Shown here: piece after piece, positions 28,464-37,784 of the stretch
Layout: every line of letters starts with the position of its first letter
How positions within the stretch are numbered: position 1 is the stretch's first letter
Origin: Halomonas sp.
Lineage (GTDB): Bacteria > Pseudomonadota > Gammaproteobacteria > Pseudomonadales > Halomonadaceae
Assembly (NCBI RefSeq): GCF_017983445.1
Contig: NZ_JAGOBJ010000002.1
Span: 62,001 to 126,000, forward strand
Length of the DNA stretch: 64,000 bases
Direction: 5' to 3'
Notes under the pieces: generated by a model
Database searches by the model: none
Told to the model about the DNA's origin: nothing
What the model saw: the letters and a program-made list of their open reading frames with translations, nothing else
Position numbers and translations under genes: made by a program

Positions 28464-30137
28464 ATGTTGCGAATCCTCCATTCGCTGCCCCGCACGCATA
28501 AATTGTTACTGTTACCTGTGGCGACTATGGTCACAGTGCTGGGCGCACAAAAGTTAATCACCACTTATCAAGATTTGAGTCAACCTCACACTCCACTGGA
28601 AAGCGTTTTAGTGCCGCTTCCCAGTAATTCTGCGCCGGGCATTCCCTCCCTTCATCAAGAGCGAACGCCTGTCGCGGATGCCATCAATCGGGCCACTCGC
28701 GCGATTGACGCTACCCGCGAGCATATTCCATTAAGCGATCTCGCCGTTAAAGAGATTGTTGATCTCGACGTTATTTCAAGTGCAGAAGCCTCTCTAGCAG
28801 ATCATCGCACAACCGGCACTCCCACTTTGTACAACAGCCCAATCGATCATGGCGCACTGCACATGGCCATCGTTGTAGGTACGCTGACAAGCGGCATGCT
28901 CGATATCGACCCCAGCTCTTCTGTCGAAATCGCCGATGCTACTTCGTATGAAGACTATGGTATCGATCTGTTTGGCGATGTCTCGTTTCTGGAGCTTGAG
29001 CTTGCTGCTGAAGAGCCGTTTGTACCGGAATGGAAAACCCATATTGTCGAATCCGGTGAGACCTTTGCAGTACTGGCGCAAAATGAGCTAGGCCTAGGTT
29101 ATAGCGAAGTATTAGCCCTGCTTGATGATTTGCCAGAACCGCGAATGCTGACTAATTGGCGGGCAGGCCATAGCTTCGACTATATGCTCGACGAGGACGG
29201 CCGCCTGTTATCGCTTCGCATGATGAAAAACACCCGCGATGGAGTGTTGGTCGAAAGCGAGGACAACCAGTTTGCCGTTACTGCCATCGAGCGTCAGGGA
29301 GAACCGGTTCAGCGCCTATATGCAGGTAGCGTTAGCGGTAGTTTTGCCCGCTCCGCTCAAGCCACCGGTTTAAGCAGCGGCTCAGTAACCGAGCTGACCA
29401 AGCTGCTGGAGAAGAAACTGGATTTCCGTCGCGACAGCCGCCGGGGTGATCAATTCCAGGTGCTGGTCGAGTCCGACATGATCGAAGGTGAAGCCCTCGA
29501 CTCACGCGTTCTGGCGGTGAAATACAACGGCGAGCGCATGGACCTTACCGTAGTGCGCAATGCCACCGACGATAACTTCTATACACCTGATGGCAATAGC
29601 CTCGACCCCTCGTTTGCGCGTTACCCATTTGAGGGCAGCTACCGCTTGAGCTCGAACTTCAATCCTCAGCGTAAACATCCGGTCACCGGCCGCATCAGCC
29701 CACATAACGGTACTGACTTTGCCATGCCGATCGGCACCTCCGTTATTGCTCCGGCCAACGGTCGCGTCGAGCGGGTAGCCAATCACCCGGCTGCCGGGCG
29801 CTACATCGTTGTACGCCACGATAACGGCTACCGCACACGCTACCTGCACCTTTCCCAGCCGCTGGTTAGCCAGGGTGATCGGGTAACCATGGGCGAGCGC
29901 ATCGCGCTTTCGGGTAACACAGGCCGCAGCACGGGTCCTCATCTGCATTATGAAGTCATCGTTAATAACTCTCCGGTGAATGCGATGTCTGTAGAGCTGC
30001 CTGAAAACATGGGGCTAAGTGGTGATACGCTGATTGCCTTCCAGAACCAGGCTGAACCAATGCTTGCCGCGTTGGAAAGCGGCCAACCTGGCACCATCAG
30101 CGTTGCAAACTATCAGCCAGAGCAAGACGCTGAGTAG
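28464..30137 (+). CDS. M23-family murein DD-endopeptidase (MepM-like)
   Basis: 557 aa from the ATG at 28464. This start puts LHSLPRTHKLLLLPVATMV at the N-terminus, closely resembling the membrane anchor of E. coli MepM (LPRPHRVML). An OapA/LysM-like segment occurs at about 190-250 (HIVESGETFAVLAQNELGL). The zinc peptidase domain near the C-terminus has the metal ligands HNGTDFAM and GPHLHYEV. It should cut peptide cross-links during wall growth. L,D-transpeptidase genes lie next to it, so this is a peptidoglycan neighbourhood. Confidence 0.93.
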   Translation: MLRILHSLPRTHKLLLLPVATMVTVLGAQKLITTYQDLSQPHTPLESVLVPLPSNSAPGIPSLHQERTPVADAINRATRAIDATREHIPLSDLAVKEIVDLDVISSAEASLADHRTTGTPTLYNSPIDHGALHMAIVVGTLTSGMLDIDPSSSVEIADATSYEDYGIDLFGDVSFLELELAAEEPFVPEWKTHIVESGETFAVLAQNELGLGYSEVLALLDDLPEPRMLTNWRAGHSFDYMLDEDGRLLSLRMMKNTRDGVLVESEDNQFAVTAIERQGEPVQRLYAGSVSGSFARSAQATGLSSGSVTELTKLLEKKLDFRRDSRRGDQFQVLVESDMIEGEALDSRVLAVKYNGERMDLTVVRNATDDNFYTPDGNSLDPSFARYPFEGSYRLSSNFNPQRKHPVTGRISPHNGTDFAMPIGTSVIAPANGRVERVANHPAAGRYIVVRHDNGYRTRYLHLSQPLVSQGDRVTMGERIALSGNTGRSTGPHLHYEVIVNNSPVNAMSVELPENMGLSGDTLIAFQNQAEPMLAALESGQPGTISVANYQPEQDAE

Positions 30138-30158
30138 CCAGCCAGCTTAAGCCACACG

Positions 30159-30190
30159 CATAAACGCCGCCCAAATGGGCGGCGTTTATG
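30159..30190 (+). terminator. intrinsic terminator after the M23 gene
   Basis: CATAAACGCCGCCC pairs perfectly with GGGCGGCGTTTATG around AAAT; a T-rich stretch follows. Probably bidirectional, as a convergent gene ends at 30246. Confidence 0.85.
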
Positions 30191-30245
30191 TTTCTACTGC
30201 AAGTGAAACCCAAGCAACGTCTATATGCTGGCTAATGGGATAACC

Positions 30246-31886
30246 TTATACAGCGCGTTGTAGTGCAGCCAATAGCGATGCATCGCGCCGGTAGATATCA
30301 GAGCGAAACTCCACTTCTCCCTGGGCATTGGGCCATGCGGTCAAGTAGTGCAGCGCGACAGGAATGCGCTGGGGCAGGTTCACGTTACGGTCACTGCCAC
30401 CGCTATTTAATAGCGTGCTGAGCTGGTAGCGGCTGCCGCTATCCTGAAGCAGCATCTGGGCGAATTCGCGCACCCCTTCCACACGGACGCAACCCGAGCT
30501 CAATGCCCGCTGATCACGCTGAAAGAGCCCTTGTGCCGGGGTATCGTGCAGATAGATCATGTCATTATTGGGAAAGCGCACCACAACCCGACCTAAAGGA
30601 TTGCTGCTACCCGCTACCTGGCGCAACATAACGCCACCGGGGCGCTGCCAGTCGATCTCAGCGGGGTCTAGCTGCGCGCCAGCCATATTAATCACCTGCA
30701 TATTATGCTGGGCTAGATAGTCGGCGTTCTGACGTACCCGGGGCAAAACATCTTCACGCATGATGGTGGGTGGAATCGTCCAGCTGGGATTGATCGTCAG
30801 ATGACTGATAGACGAGTGGATGATAGGCGTTTCACGGCGCGGCGACCCCACGACTACCCGAGTATTCCACTGCTGACCGTTTGGCCGGATATAGTGCAGC
30901 TGATAGCCTGCTATATCCACCCAGACCCGGGGCTCACTAGACTGCATGGGGCCTATCCAGCGGGCTCGCTCCAGATTGACCCGCAATTGATCCACACGGG
31001 AAGTGGCGGGTGCATTAAGCGCCAGGCGCGTTTGCTCGCCAACCACACCGTCTTCTTTAAGCTGGTGGCGGCGCTGAAAACGCTTTACCGCCGCTTCAAG
31101 CTCAGTATCAAAAGCGCGCTTATCGCCCCCGGCCACCTGCACACCGATCATCGGGTAGGCATTGCTATCCGCTGCGAGCAGGCCGGTTTCTCCCCAGAGT
31201 GTCAGGCGCTGGCGCAGTGTGGTCACGTCATCGTCGACATCACCGGGGCGCAGCGACTCCTCCCGCGCGCCAAGGTAGGGGGCGCTGCCTTGGGTGGCGA
31301 TATGTCGATACTGGCTTAATGCATCACGTAGCTGCTGATACTCGCTGGAGGCTGGTCGCGCCAGACTAAACGCACGCTCCATATCCTGATCATCAACCGC
31401 GTGCGTGACTCTCAAAAGTGAATAGCGCCGCTCAGGACGCGCAACGTCCCAGTTGGGTTCAACGTCTCGGGGATTAACCTTGCCACGCTCCAGATGATCA
31501 AGCGCCAGCAGCAGCGCCTGGGTTGCCTGAATGTCGAAAGCTGCCTGGGCAGGCTCCCCGCCATTCTGGCTACTCTGAAAAGCGCTCATCAACCTGTCTG
31601 CACGGTAGTCTGCAGGGTTCAAACCGTCGTTTTCCAGGGTATTAAGTGCCGCAACCAATGCTTCTACTGCCGATTCACTCTGCCAGGCCAACGTTTCGTT
31701 GCGTAATTGATAAAATTCTTCAACCGGCAACTGCCCTTGGCTGCCGACCTGACCCTGCTGCGTAAGTGCTTGTTGAAGCGGCTCATTGGCCGCGTACGCC
31801 GGCGTTATTCCGAAGGGGATTTGGGACAGCGTCAGACCTAGAGCGGCCCCTATCGCCCATTGTCTTAATGACTGCATCTCGTTCAT
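30246..31886 (-). CDS. L,D-transpeptidase of the LdtD/YcbB type
   Basis: 546 aa. A signal peptide ends about residue 33 (TPAYA|AN). A scaffold region and a peptidoglycan-binding domain (AAVKRFQRRHQLKEDGVVGEQT) precede the YkuD catalytic domain. The catalytic motif is HDTPAQGLFQ followed by SSGCVRVEG, with the nucleophile Cys. It forms 3-3 peptidoglycan cross-links in the periplasm. AAGGAG six bases from the ATG supports the start. It is divergent from a second L,D-transpeptidase-type gene, with 105 bp between. Confidence 0.93.
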   Translation of the reverse strand: MNEMQSLRQWAIGAALGLTLSQIPFGITPAYAANEPLQQALTQQGQVGSQGQLPVEEFYQLRNETLAWQSESAVEALVAALNTLENDGLNPADYRADRLMSAFQSSQNGGEPAQAAFDIQATQALLLALDHLERGKVNPRDVEPNWDVARPERRYSLLRVTHAVDDQDMERAFSLARPASSEYQQLRDALSQYRHIATQGSAPYLGAREESLRPGDVDDDVTTLRQRLTLWGETGLLAADSNAYPMIGVQVAGGDKRAFDTELEAAVKRFQRRHQLKEDGVVGEQTRLALNAPATSRVDQLRVNLERARWIGPMQSSEPRVWVDIAGYQLHYIRPNGQQWNTRVVVGSPRRETPIIHSSISHLTINPSWTIPPTIMREDVLPRVRQNADYLAQHNMQVINMAGAQLDPAEIDWQRPGGVMLRQVAGSSNPLGRVVVRFPNNDMIYLHDTPAQGLFQRDQRALSSGCVRVEGVREFAQMLLQDSGSRYQLSTLLNSGGSDRNVNLPQRIPVALHYLTAWPNAQGEVEFRSDIYRRDASLLAALQRAV

Positions 31887-31991
31887 CGCCCTCTCCTTGC
31901 GTTACTATAAGTTCCCATTCGCGGCATGCTTACTTTTATCATAGCCGTTTACTTGTTTTCGTCATCGATATCGTCTGCAGGACTGCTTCGT

Positions 31992-32717
31992 ATGGTAACC
32001 CGTTTACGCTCTCTTTCTTTGTTATGTTGCTTACCTTTCACGTTAATCAGCCTACCTCTTCAAGCCAACAGTTTCTTTGCAAGCGTCGCCTCTACCCCAC
32101 CTCCCGGCGTTTCATTGCTTCAGCATCAGCTTCTGCAGCTCGCCCCTTCGGCCACGCCGGAAGCCCTGCGCCTTGCCGCCCAGGCGCTTAACTGCGCGAA
32201 CCCCGATGCCGAGCGGTTCGCGGTTATCGACTACTCTCTTCCATCAACCGAGCCGCGCATGTGGGTGTTTGATCTGCATCAGCACAAACTGCTGTTTGAA
32301 GAACTGGTCTCTCACGGCCAAGGATCGGGTGATGCCTACGCCGAAGCGTTCTCCAATACGCCTGAGAGTCATCAGTCCAGCCTGGGTCTGTTTCGCACCA
32401 TGAACAGCTATTATGGGCGTAACGGCTATTCGCTAAGGCTTAATGGGCTTGAGCCAGATGTAAATGACCTGGCCTATGAGCGCGCTATCGTGATTCATGG
32501 GGCGGATTACGTCAGCGATGACTTTATTGCTCAGACCGGCCGCCTTGGCCGCAGCCACGGCTGCCCGGCGGTGCGCCAGGATATTACCTATCCGCTCATC
32601 GATAGCTTGCGTGAAGATCAGTATGTGTTTGCCTATTACCCGGATAAGGAGTGGCTCGCTACCTCAAACTTCCTGCGCTGCAACACGATGAATTCAACTC
32701 ATCTAGCGCAGCGTTGA
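31992..32717 (+). CDS. murein L,D-transpeptidase catalytic domain protein (YkuD_2 type)
   Basis: 241 aa from the ATG at 31992, which gives a signal peptide (LSLLCCLPFTLISLPLQANS). The body matches the short YkuD_2-type family: FAVIDYSLPSTEPRMWVFDL, then SHGQGSGD, and GRSHGCPAVRQD holding the catalytic His-Gly-Cys. The precise activity of this subgroup is not established; many are annotated as L,D-transpeptidase catalytic domain proteins. It is divergent from the LdtD-like gene and may be co-regulated with it. Confidence 0.87.
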   Translation: MVTRLRSLSLLCCLPFTLISLPLQANSFFASVASTPPPGVSLLQHQLLQLAPSATPEALRLAAQALNCANPDAERFAVIDYSLPSTEPRMWVFDLHQHKLLFEELVSHGQGSGDAYAEAFSNTPESHQSSLGLFRTMNSYYGRNGYSLRLNGLEPDVNDLAYERAIVIHGADYVSDDFIAQTGRLGRSHGCPAVRQDITYPLIDSLREDQYVFAYYPDKEWLATSNFLRCNTMNSTHLAQR

Positions 32718-32743
32718 CAGGTTCTTACGCCAAGCAGGCGTTG

Positions 32744-32779
32744 TTATGCCATGCTAAGTGGCGATGCAGCATGGCATAA
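32744..32779. repeat. 12-bp inverted repeat before the patatin gene
   Basis: TTATGCCATGCT and AGCATGGCATAA are perfect arms around a 12-nt loop, 23 bp before the patatin start. There is no T tract. A related GC-rich hairpin containing GGCATGC occurs just after that gene (33839-33858). It could be a weak terminator, an RNA stability element or an operator. Confidence 0.5.
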
Positions 32780-32801
32780 GCTTACTAACGCATGAGGCCT
32801 T

Positions 32802-33821
32802 ATGACTCAAGTAAAGAAGCTAGACCTGGCTCTACAGGGCGGTGGCGCTCACGGCGCTTATTCATGGGGCGTGATTGACCGATTGCTTGAAGATGATCGT
32901 ATCGAAATAGAAGGTATTAGCGGCACCAGTGCTGGCGCCATGAACGGGGTGGTCATGGCAGATGCCCTCACCCGGGGTGACAAGCCATTAGCCAGACAAG
33001 CACTCAAGGATTTTTGGCAGGCCGTCAGTCGTGCTGGCATGGCAAGCCCAGTACGCAGATCTCCCATGGATATGTGGACCGGCAATTGGAGTCTTGACCA
33101 TTCGCCGGGCTATATCGCGATGGATATCATGACGCGCCTGGTATCGCCTTATCAATTCAATCCGCTTAACGTTAACCCGCTGCGTGAGATCATCGCTGAA
33201 CACATCGATTTTGAGCGCGTGCGTCAGTGCGATCAGCTCAAGCTGTTTGTGGCGGCCACCAACGTACGCACCGGCAAGCAGCGCGTCTTTCGACGCGAAG
33301 AGATGAGCCTGGATGCAGTAATGGCTTCCGCCTGTTTACCGCTAATGTTTCAAGCCGTGGAAATTGACGGTGAGGCTTACTGGGACGGTGGCTATATGGG
33401 CAACCCGGCGCTCTTCCCACTGATGGAGGAGTGCAGCTCGCGGGATATTCTGCTGGTACAGATCAATCCTATCAGCCGGGATACGGTGCCTACCTCTGCT
33501 TCGGCGATTCTGAACCGCTTAAACGAAATTACCTTTAACGCAGCGTTGATTAAAGAAATACGCATGATTGCGCTGTTACAACACGCTTTGGAAGAGCAGG
33601 GCATTAAAAACTGTTATCAGCAGGCCCTGTTTCATCGTATTAGCGGTGAGCAGGCGCTGGAAGATCTTTCTGTCTCCAGCAAGCTTAATTCCGAATGGGC
33701 GTTTCTTTCCCATCTTTTCGAACAAGGGCGGGCAGCCGCTCAGCGCTGGCTGGATGAGCACTTTAAAGCAATCGGCAATCACTCCACGCTGGATATCGAC
33801 TCGGTTTACCTGAACGAATAA
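32802..33821 (+). CDS. patatin-like phospholipase
   Basis: 339 aa, bacterial patatin fold. The oxyanion loop is LQGGGAHGAY, the nucleophile Ser43 lies in GTSAGA, and the catalytic Asp is in DGGYMGNP. No signal peptide is seen, so it should act in the cytoplasm or at the inner leaflet. It is expressed alone, with ATG at 32802. Substrate preference cannot be deduced. Confidence 0.92.
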   Translation: MTQVKKLDLALQGGGAHGAYSWGVIDRLLEDDRIEIEGISGTSAGAMNGVVMADALTRGDKPLARQALKDFWQAVSRAGMASPVRRSPMDMWTGNWSLDHSPGYIAMDIMTRLVSPYQFNPLNVNPLREIIAEHIDFERVRQCDQLKLFVAATNVRTGKQRVFRREEMSLDAVMASACLPLMFQAVEIDGEAYWDGGYMGNPALFPLMEECSSRDILLVQINPISRDTVPTSASAILNRLNEITFNAALIKEIRMIALLQHALEEQGIKNCYQQALFHRISGEQALEDLSVSSKLNSEWAFLSHLFEQGRAAAQRWLDEHFKAIGNHSTLDIDSVYLNE

Positions 33822-33946
33822 ACGGCACTATTGTGACGCATGCCGGCCCTGGCATGCTCGCCAATAGCGCATCCTCTTTTATTTTTTCTTAGGCACCCTC
33901 CCGCTTAACATAATAACCAACTGATAAATTTAACAAAAAACCCATA

Positions 33947-33961
33947 TGGCGAACTAATTGC
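33947..33961 (+). promoter_or_regulatory. sigma-54 (-24/-12) promoter upstream of narK
   Basis: TGGC (33947-33950), seven bases, TTGC (33958-33961) matches the core of the RpoN consensus. Transcription would begin near 33973, leaving a leader of about 150 nt before narK. The same motif occurs before nasA and nasC. The leader holds one hexaloop hairpin (34027-34042). Confidence 0.7.
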
Positions 33962-34026
33962 TTAACAAGGCTTTGTGGTGGTAGGCGTAGACCAGGCCCA
34001 GCAGGGTACGAGTGCGTCGAGCCTGA

Positions 34027-34042
34027 CCTTCAATGGTGAAGG
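34027..34042 (+). promoter_or_regulatory. ANTAR-type hexaloop hairpin in the narK leader
   Basis: CCTTC-AATGGT-GAAGG: a 5-bp stem with a six-base loop having A at position 1 and G at position 4, the pattern bound by ANTAR domains. No clear second hairpin or intrinsic terminator was found nearby, so its role is uncertain. Confidence 0.35.
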
Positions 34043-34126
34043 CATGTTCTCGTAAATACGCGACGCAATAGAGCGACTCGGCGTTGCGTGATGCTCAACT
34101 GGTTCAAGACCCCGTGAGGCCATCCC

Positions 34127-35479
34127 ATGGACATACGCAATAAAGCCAACCGTATTCGCCTGCTCAATTTCTCAACCCCTCAGATGCGTGCCTTTCATCT
34201 GTCGTGGTTTGCCTTTCATATCTGCTTTTTTGGCTGGTTCGGCATCGCGCCGCTGATGGCGGTCGTGCGTGAAGACCTTTCGCTGACCCAGACTCAAATC
34301 GGTAATACGATTATCGCTTCCGTCGCGATTACCGTGATCGTACGGCTATTGATCGGGCTGCTATGTGACCGACTGGGGCCGCGTAAAACCTACACTGGCC
34401 TGCTGGTTTTAGGTTCTATTCCCGTCATGAGCATCGGCTTTGCCGACAGTTTTGAAAGCTTTTTTCTGGCGCGCCTGGCGATTGGCGCAATTGGCGCTTC
34501 GTTCGTCATCACTCAGTACCACACCACCATGATGTTTGCGCCTAATGTGGTGGGCACGGCCAATGCGACCAGCGCGGGCTGGGGCAATTTAGGCGGCGGC
34601 ACCACGCAAATCCTGATGCCGCTTATATTCTCTGGAATGTTGATGCTGGGCGTTAATGAGGCACTCGGCTGGCGCCTTGCCATGGTAGTGCCGGGCGTGG
34701 TGCTGTTCATCACCGGCATTGGTTATTGGTTTCTGACCCAGGATGCGCCGGACGGTAATTTTAGCGACCTGCGTGCACGGGGTGAGCTTCCGGAAGCCAC
34801 CAAAGAGTACGGCGCGCTGAATAGTTTTCTCACCGCGGCGAAAGACGTTCGCGTGTGGGCGCTGTTTGTTGTCTACGGGCTGTGCTTTGGCGTTGAACTT
34901 ACGATCAACAATATTGCAGCTATCTACTTTTTTGATCATTTCAACTTAAGCTTGGCAACTGCTGGGTTAATCGCCGGGCTGTTTGGATTGATGAATATAT
35001 TTGCCCGCACGCTGGGCGGTGTTTTCTCGGACCTGTTCGCCAAGCAAAGTGGCCTGAAGGGCCGCGTGCGCTGGCTGTTTATTGCCCTGATCTGCGAAGG
35101 CATTGCGCTGATCGCATTTTCACAAATGCATATTTTGAGCCTTGCCATCGGCATCATGCTGGTCTTTAGCCTGTTCGTTCAAATGGCCGAAGGGGCAACG
35201 TTTGGCGTGGTGCCGTTTATCAACAAAAAAGCCTTGGGCGCCGTGGCGGGCATTGTGGGTGCCGGCGGTAATGTCGGCGCCGTCTCGGCGGCATTTTTGT
35301 TTCGAAGCGAAAGCTTAAGCTACCAACAGGGGCTTTTTTATCTGGGGCTGACCGTACTGGTGCTCGCCTCATGCGTACTGGCCGTTCGCTTTAGTGACGC
35401 AACAGAAGCGCAGGAAGCCAGCGCCTACCGTGATGCCGTGGGCGACGATACCGGTGCGGGGGCTCTTTCATTACGTTAA
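34127..35479 (+). CDS. narK: nitrate/nitrite MFS transporter, NarK/NasA family
   Basis: 450 aa with about 12 membrane helices. Nitrate-signature segments are visible: AIGASFVITQYHTTMMFAPN and NATSAGWGNLGGG in the first half, and AVAGIVGAGGNVGAVSAAF in the second. GAGG seven bases before the ATG is the RBS. It is followed 91 bp later by the nitrate-responsive antiterminator gene nasR, which indicates an assimilatory role: import of nitrate for the NasA/NirBD pathway at 49595-58345. A sigma-54 promoter motif lies 166 bp upstream. Confidence 0.93.
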   Translation: MDIRNKANRIRLLNFSTPQMRAFHLSWFAFHICFFGWFGIAPLMAVVREDLSLTQTQIGNTIIASVAITVIVRLLIGLLCDRLGPRKTYTGLLVLGSIPVMSIGFADSFESFFLARLAIGAIGASFVITQYHTTMMFAPNVVGTANATSAGWGNLGGGTTQILMPLIFSGMLMLGVNEALGWRLAMVVPGVVLFITGIGYWFLTQDAPDGNFSDLRARGELPEATKEYGALNSFLTAAKDVRVWALFVVYGLCFGVELTINNIAAIYFFDHFNLSLATAGLIAGLFGLMNIFARTLGGVFSDLFAKQSGLKGRVRWLFIALICEGIALIAFSQMHILSLAIGIMLVFSLFVQMAEGATFGVVPFINKKALGAVAGIVGAGGNVGAVSAAFLFRSESLSYQQGLFYLGLTVLVLASCVLAVRFSDATEAQEASAYRDAVGDDTGAGALSLR

Positions 35480-35570
35480 ACCGGCATTACGCTAAACCAA
35501 TCTTTTTACATCCCCGGCGGCGACTGCCCCGGGGAGTATTGATTAAGGCGGCGAGTAAAAGGAAATCATT

Positions 35571-36821
35571 ATGTCATCTGCCCAGCAGCTACTCTTAACC
35601 GCCATTCGTTGTGATATCGACAACCTGACCCATTTAGCGACGACCTCGGAAATCGTCGCGGATATTAGCCGCTTTATACACGTGCTCCAGCGTGAACGCG
35701 GCGCCTCGACGATCTACCTCGCCTCTCAAGGCAAACGCTTTAAAACTCAGCGCCGCGACTATCTCAAACATAGCCAGGAAGCTGAAATACTTATGCGCCA
35801 GCGTCTGGAAGCGCTGACTCAGGAAGTGCGCCCTCAGGGTGCCGCGCGTTTATTACGTCGTATCGCCGCCGTCTGGAACGCCTTGGACGATTTGGCCGCC
35901 TTGCGTAATGCCATTGATGTCTTGGCGATCTCCCCCGATGCCGCAACCCAAGCCTTTAACCATTTAATCGGCGGCTTACTGGCGATTGTGTTCGAAGCCG
36001 CCGACACCTCTGATGACCCGGACATTACCCGCGCGCTTGTAGCTATCTTTCATCTAATGCAGGGCAAGGAACTTGCGGGCCAAGAACGAGCCTGCGGTGC
36101 GTTTGGTTTTACCCAGGGTCACTTTGACGATATTCATCGCCAGTTACTCAGCCAGCTGGTTGAGGATCAACAGCGCTGCTTTGACACCTTCGTTGAATTT
36201 GCAACACCCGAAGCCGAGCTTGCCTGGCAGCAGGCGGTTTCCGCCAGCACATTGACCGGCATTGATCAGCTGCGTGAGGCTGCCTGCCAACCCACATCTA
36301 AATACGTCACCTCCAACGCCTTGGGTGAAACGTGGTACGAATTAACCACGCTGCGCATTGATGCACTTAAAACCGTCGAAGACGCTTTAAATACCCAGCT
36401 AGCGGCGCTTTGCTATCGTAAAATCACACAAGCTAAAGCCGCGCTTGAACATGCCAAAGCCAAGCCCAGACCCCATGCACCCGCCCCTTGTGAGCAATTA
36501 CTCGCTCTCAGCCCTACACAGCCGCTTGGAGAGTTGACCGCCAACGCGTTGTCTTCCCCCCTTGGCCGATCATTGATTGAACTCACTCAGGCCCAGTCCA
36601 GCCGTTTACAGGGATTGAGCGATGAATTGGAAAATACCCGCAAGGCACTGCGCGAACGCAAGCTGATTGAGCGCGCCAAAGGCTTGATCATGGCGCATCA
36701 GTCCATGACAGAAGAGGAGGCCTATCGCTTTCTGCGCAAGACCTCCATGGATCAAAGCAAAAGCATGGCGGATATGGCGCAGGCTATTCTTGACCTCTCT
36801 TCTATACTAAAAAAAGCCTAG
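35571..36821 (+). CDS. nasR: nitrate-responsive transcription antiterminator NasR (NIT-ANTAR)
   Basis: 416 aa. The N-terminal NIT nitrate/nitrite-sensing domain (about 20-290) contains FIHVLQRERGASTIYLASQG, typical of the family. The C-terminal ANTAR RNA-binding domain spans about 355-412 (RKLIERAKGLIMAHQSMTEE, then AYRFLRKTSM and SMADMAQAI). In Klebsiella, NasR binds a two-hairpin leader RNA in response to nitrate and prevents termination. Matching hexaloop hairpins overlapping terminators are present before nasC-nirBD and nasA in this window. No DNA-binding domain is seen. Confidence 0.93.
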   Translation: MSSAQQLLLTAIRCDIDNLTHLATTSEIVADISRFIHVLQRERGASTIYLASQGKRFKTQRRDYLKHSQEAEILMRQRLEALTQEVRPQGAARLLRRIAAVWNALDDLAALRNAIDVLAISPDAATQAFNHLIGGLLAIVFEAADTSDDPDITRALVAIFHLMQGKELAGQERACGAFGFTQGHFDDIHRQLLSQLVEDQQRCFDTFVEFATPEAELAWQQAVSASTLTGIDQLREAACQPTSKYVTSNALGETWYELTTLRIDALKTVEDALNTQLAALCYRKITQAKAALEHAKAKPRPHAPAPCEQLLALSPTQPLGELTANALSSPLGRSLIELTQAQSSRLQGLSDELENTRKALRERKLIERAKGLIMAHQSMTEEEAYRFLRKTSMDQSKSMADMAQAILDLSSILKKA

Positions 36822-36926
36822 TTGCGCCCCTAAGCTTCATCACCAACCATGGCGGCAGTTTGCAAGATAGCGTCGTATTAGCCATTCTGAAAACTCCTGT
36901 TTATGGCTTAGCAAGGAGTGCCAACC

Positions 36927-37613
36927 ATGCAACAAGGCGTATTATTGATTACCGGTGCCTCAAGCGGTATTGGTGCTGCCACCGCAAGGGCCGCCGCACG
37001 CGAAGGCTACCAGCTGGTACTCGCCGCCCGTTCAGCCGACAAACTCGCCGCACTTGCCCATGAGTTCGGGCCTGAAAACGTACTCACCTGCGAAGTTGAT
37101 GTTACCGATATGGATCAGCAGCAGGCGATGATCGATCAGACGCTGGAAACCTTTGGTCGCCTGGATGCGGTATTTGCCAACGCCGGGCAAGGCGGCTCGC
37201 CGGGTGGATTTAGTGGCGCTGATCACGCCACTTGGCGCGAGATGATTCTGACCAATATTTATGGTGTGGGCCTTACCCTTCAGGCAAGCCTCCCTGCACT
37301 TAAACGTAGCAAAGGCCATGTCCTGATGACGGGCTCTGCCGCTGGCCGAACCACCATTCCAGGCTCCATGTACAGTGCCACCAAATGGGCGGTTACAGGG
37401 ATGGGCTATAACCTTCGTGAAGAGTTACGGGGGAGCGGAATGCGCGTCACACTCATTGAGCCCGGCATGGTCGATACACCGTTTTTTGATGAATCGCCCG
37501 AATACTCACTGCAAGACCGCGACATCGCCAATGCCGTTATCTATGCCCTGGCGCAACCCGCCCATGTCGATGTGAATGAAATTCTAATTCGCCCTACCCC
37601 GCCAGTTGAGTAG
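36927..37613 (+). CDS. short-chain dehydrogenase/reductase
   Basis: 228 aa classical SDR. The cofactor loop is TGASSGIGAATA, the NAG motif is FANAGQG, and the catalytic Ser is in MTGSAAG with YSATK holding Tyr and Lys. Arg in AARSADK suggests NADP(H) preference. The ATG at 36927 has AAGGAG eight bases upstream; an in-frame GTG at 36918 overlaps that site and is rejected. Substrate unknown. It has its own terminator. Confidence 0.9.
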   Translation: MQQGVLLITGASSGIGAATARAAAREGYQLVLAARSADKLAALAHEFGPENVLTCEVDVTDMDQQQAMIDQTLETFGRLDAVFANAGQGGSPGGFSGADHATWREMILTNIYGVGLTLQASLPALKRSKGHVLMTGSAAGRTTIPGSMYSATKWAVTGMGYNLREELRGSGMRVTLIEPGMVDTPFFDESPEYSLQDRDIANAVIYALAQPAHVDVNEILIRPTPPVE

Positions 37614-37629
37614 TCGAGCAAGCACATTC

Positions 37630-37660
37630 AGCAGCCCAGCGTGGCTGCTCCTTGTTTTTT
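37630..37660 (+). terminator. intrinsic terminator after the SDR gene
   Basis: AGCAGCC pairs with GGCTGCT around a six-base loop, followed by CCTTGTTTTTTG. Confidence 0.78.
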
Positions 37661-37784
37661 GTCAGCGTAGCCCGCATAACAACACTACTACCAAGCGTGC
37701 TAATGAATGTAAGCCGCGTACTTTCCACTGCGTACGCGCCCTGGTCTTTCAAACACGCCCCACGTTTTCAATAGTAGGTGAATT

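Noticed and set aside
33839-33858. GCATGCC hairpin after the patatin gene as a terminator
   Set aside because: The stem is good but no T tract follows directly; kept only as a note beside the repeat before the gene.
33954-34095. 46-codon open frame on the minus strand (…LLGLVYAYHHKALLSN) resembling a transposase C-terminus
   Set aside because: No start, no recognisable transposase motif and no inverted repeats. The stretch coincides with the sigma-54 promoter and leader of narK, so coding remnant status is unsupported.
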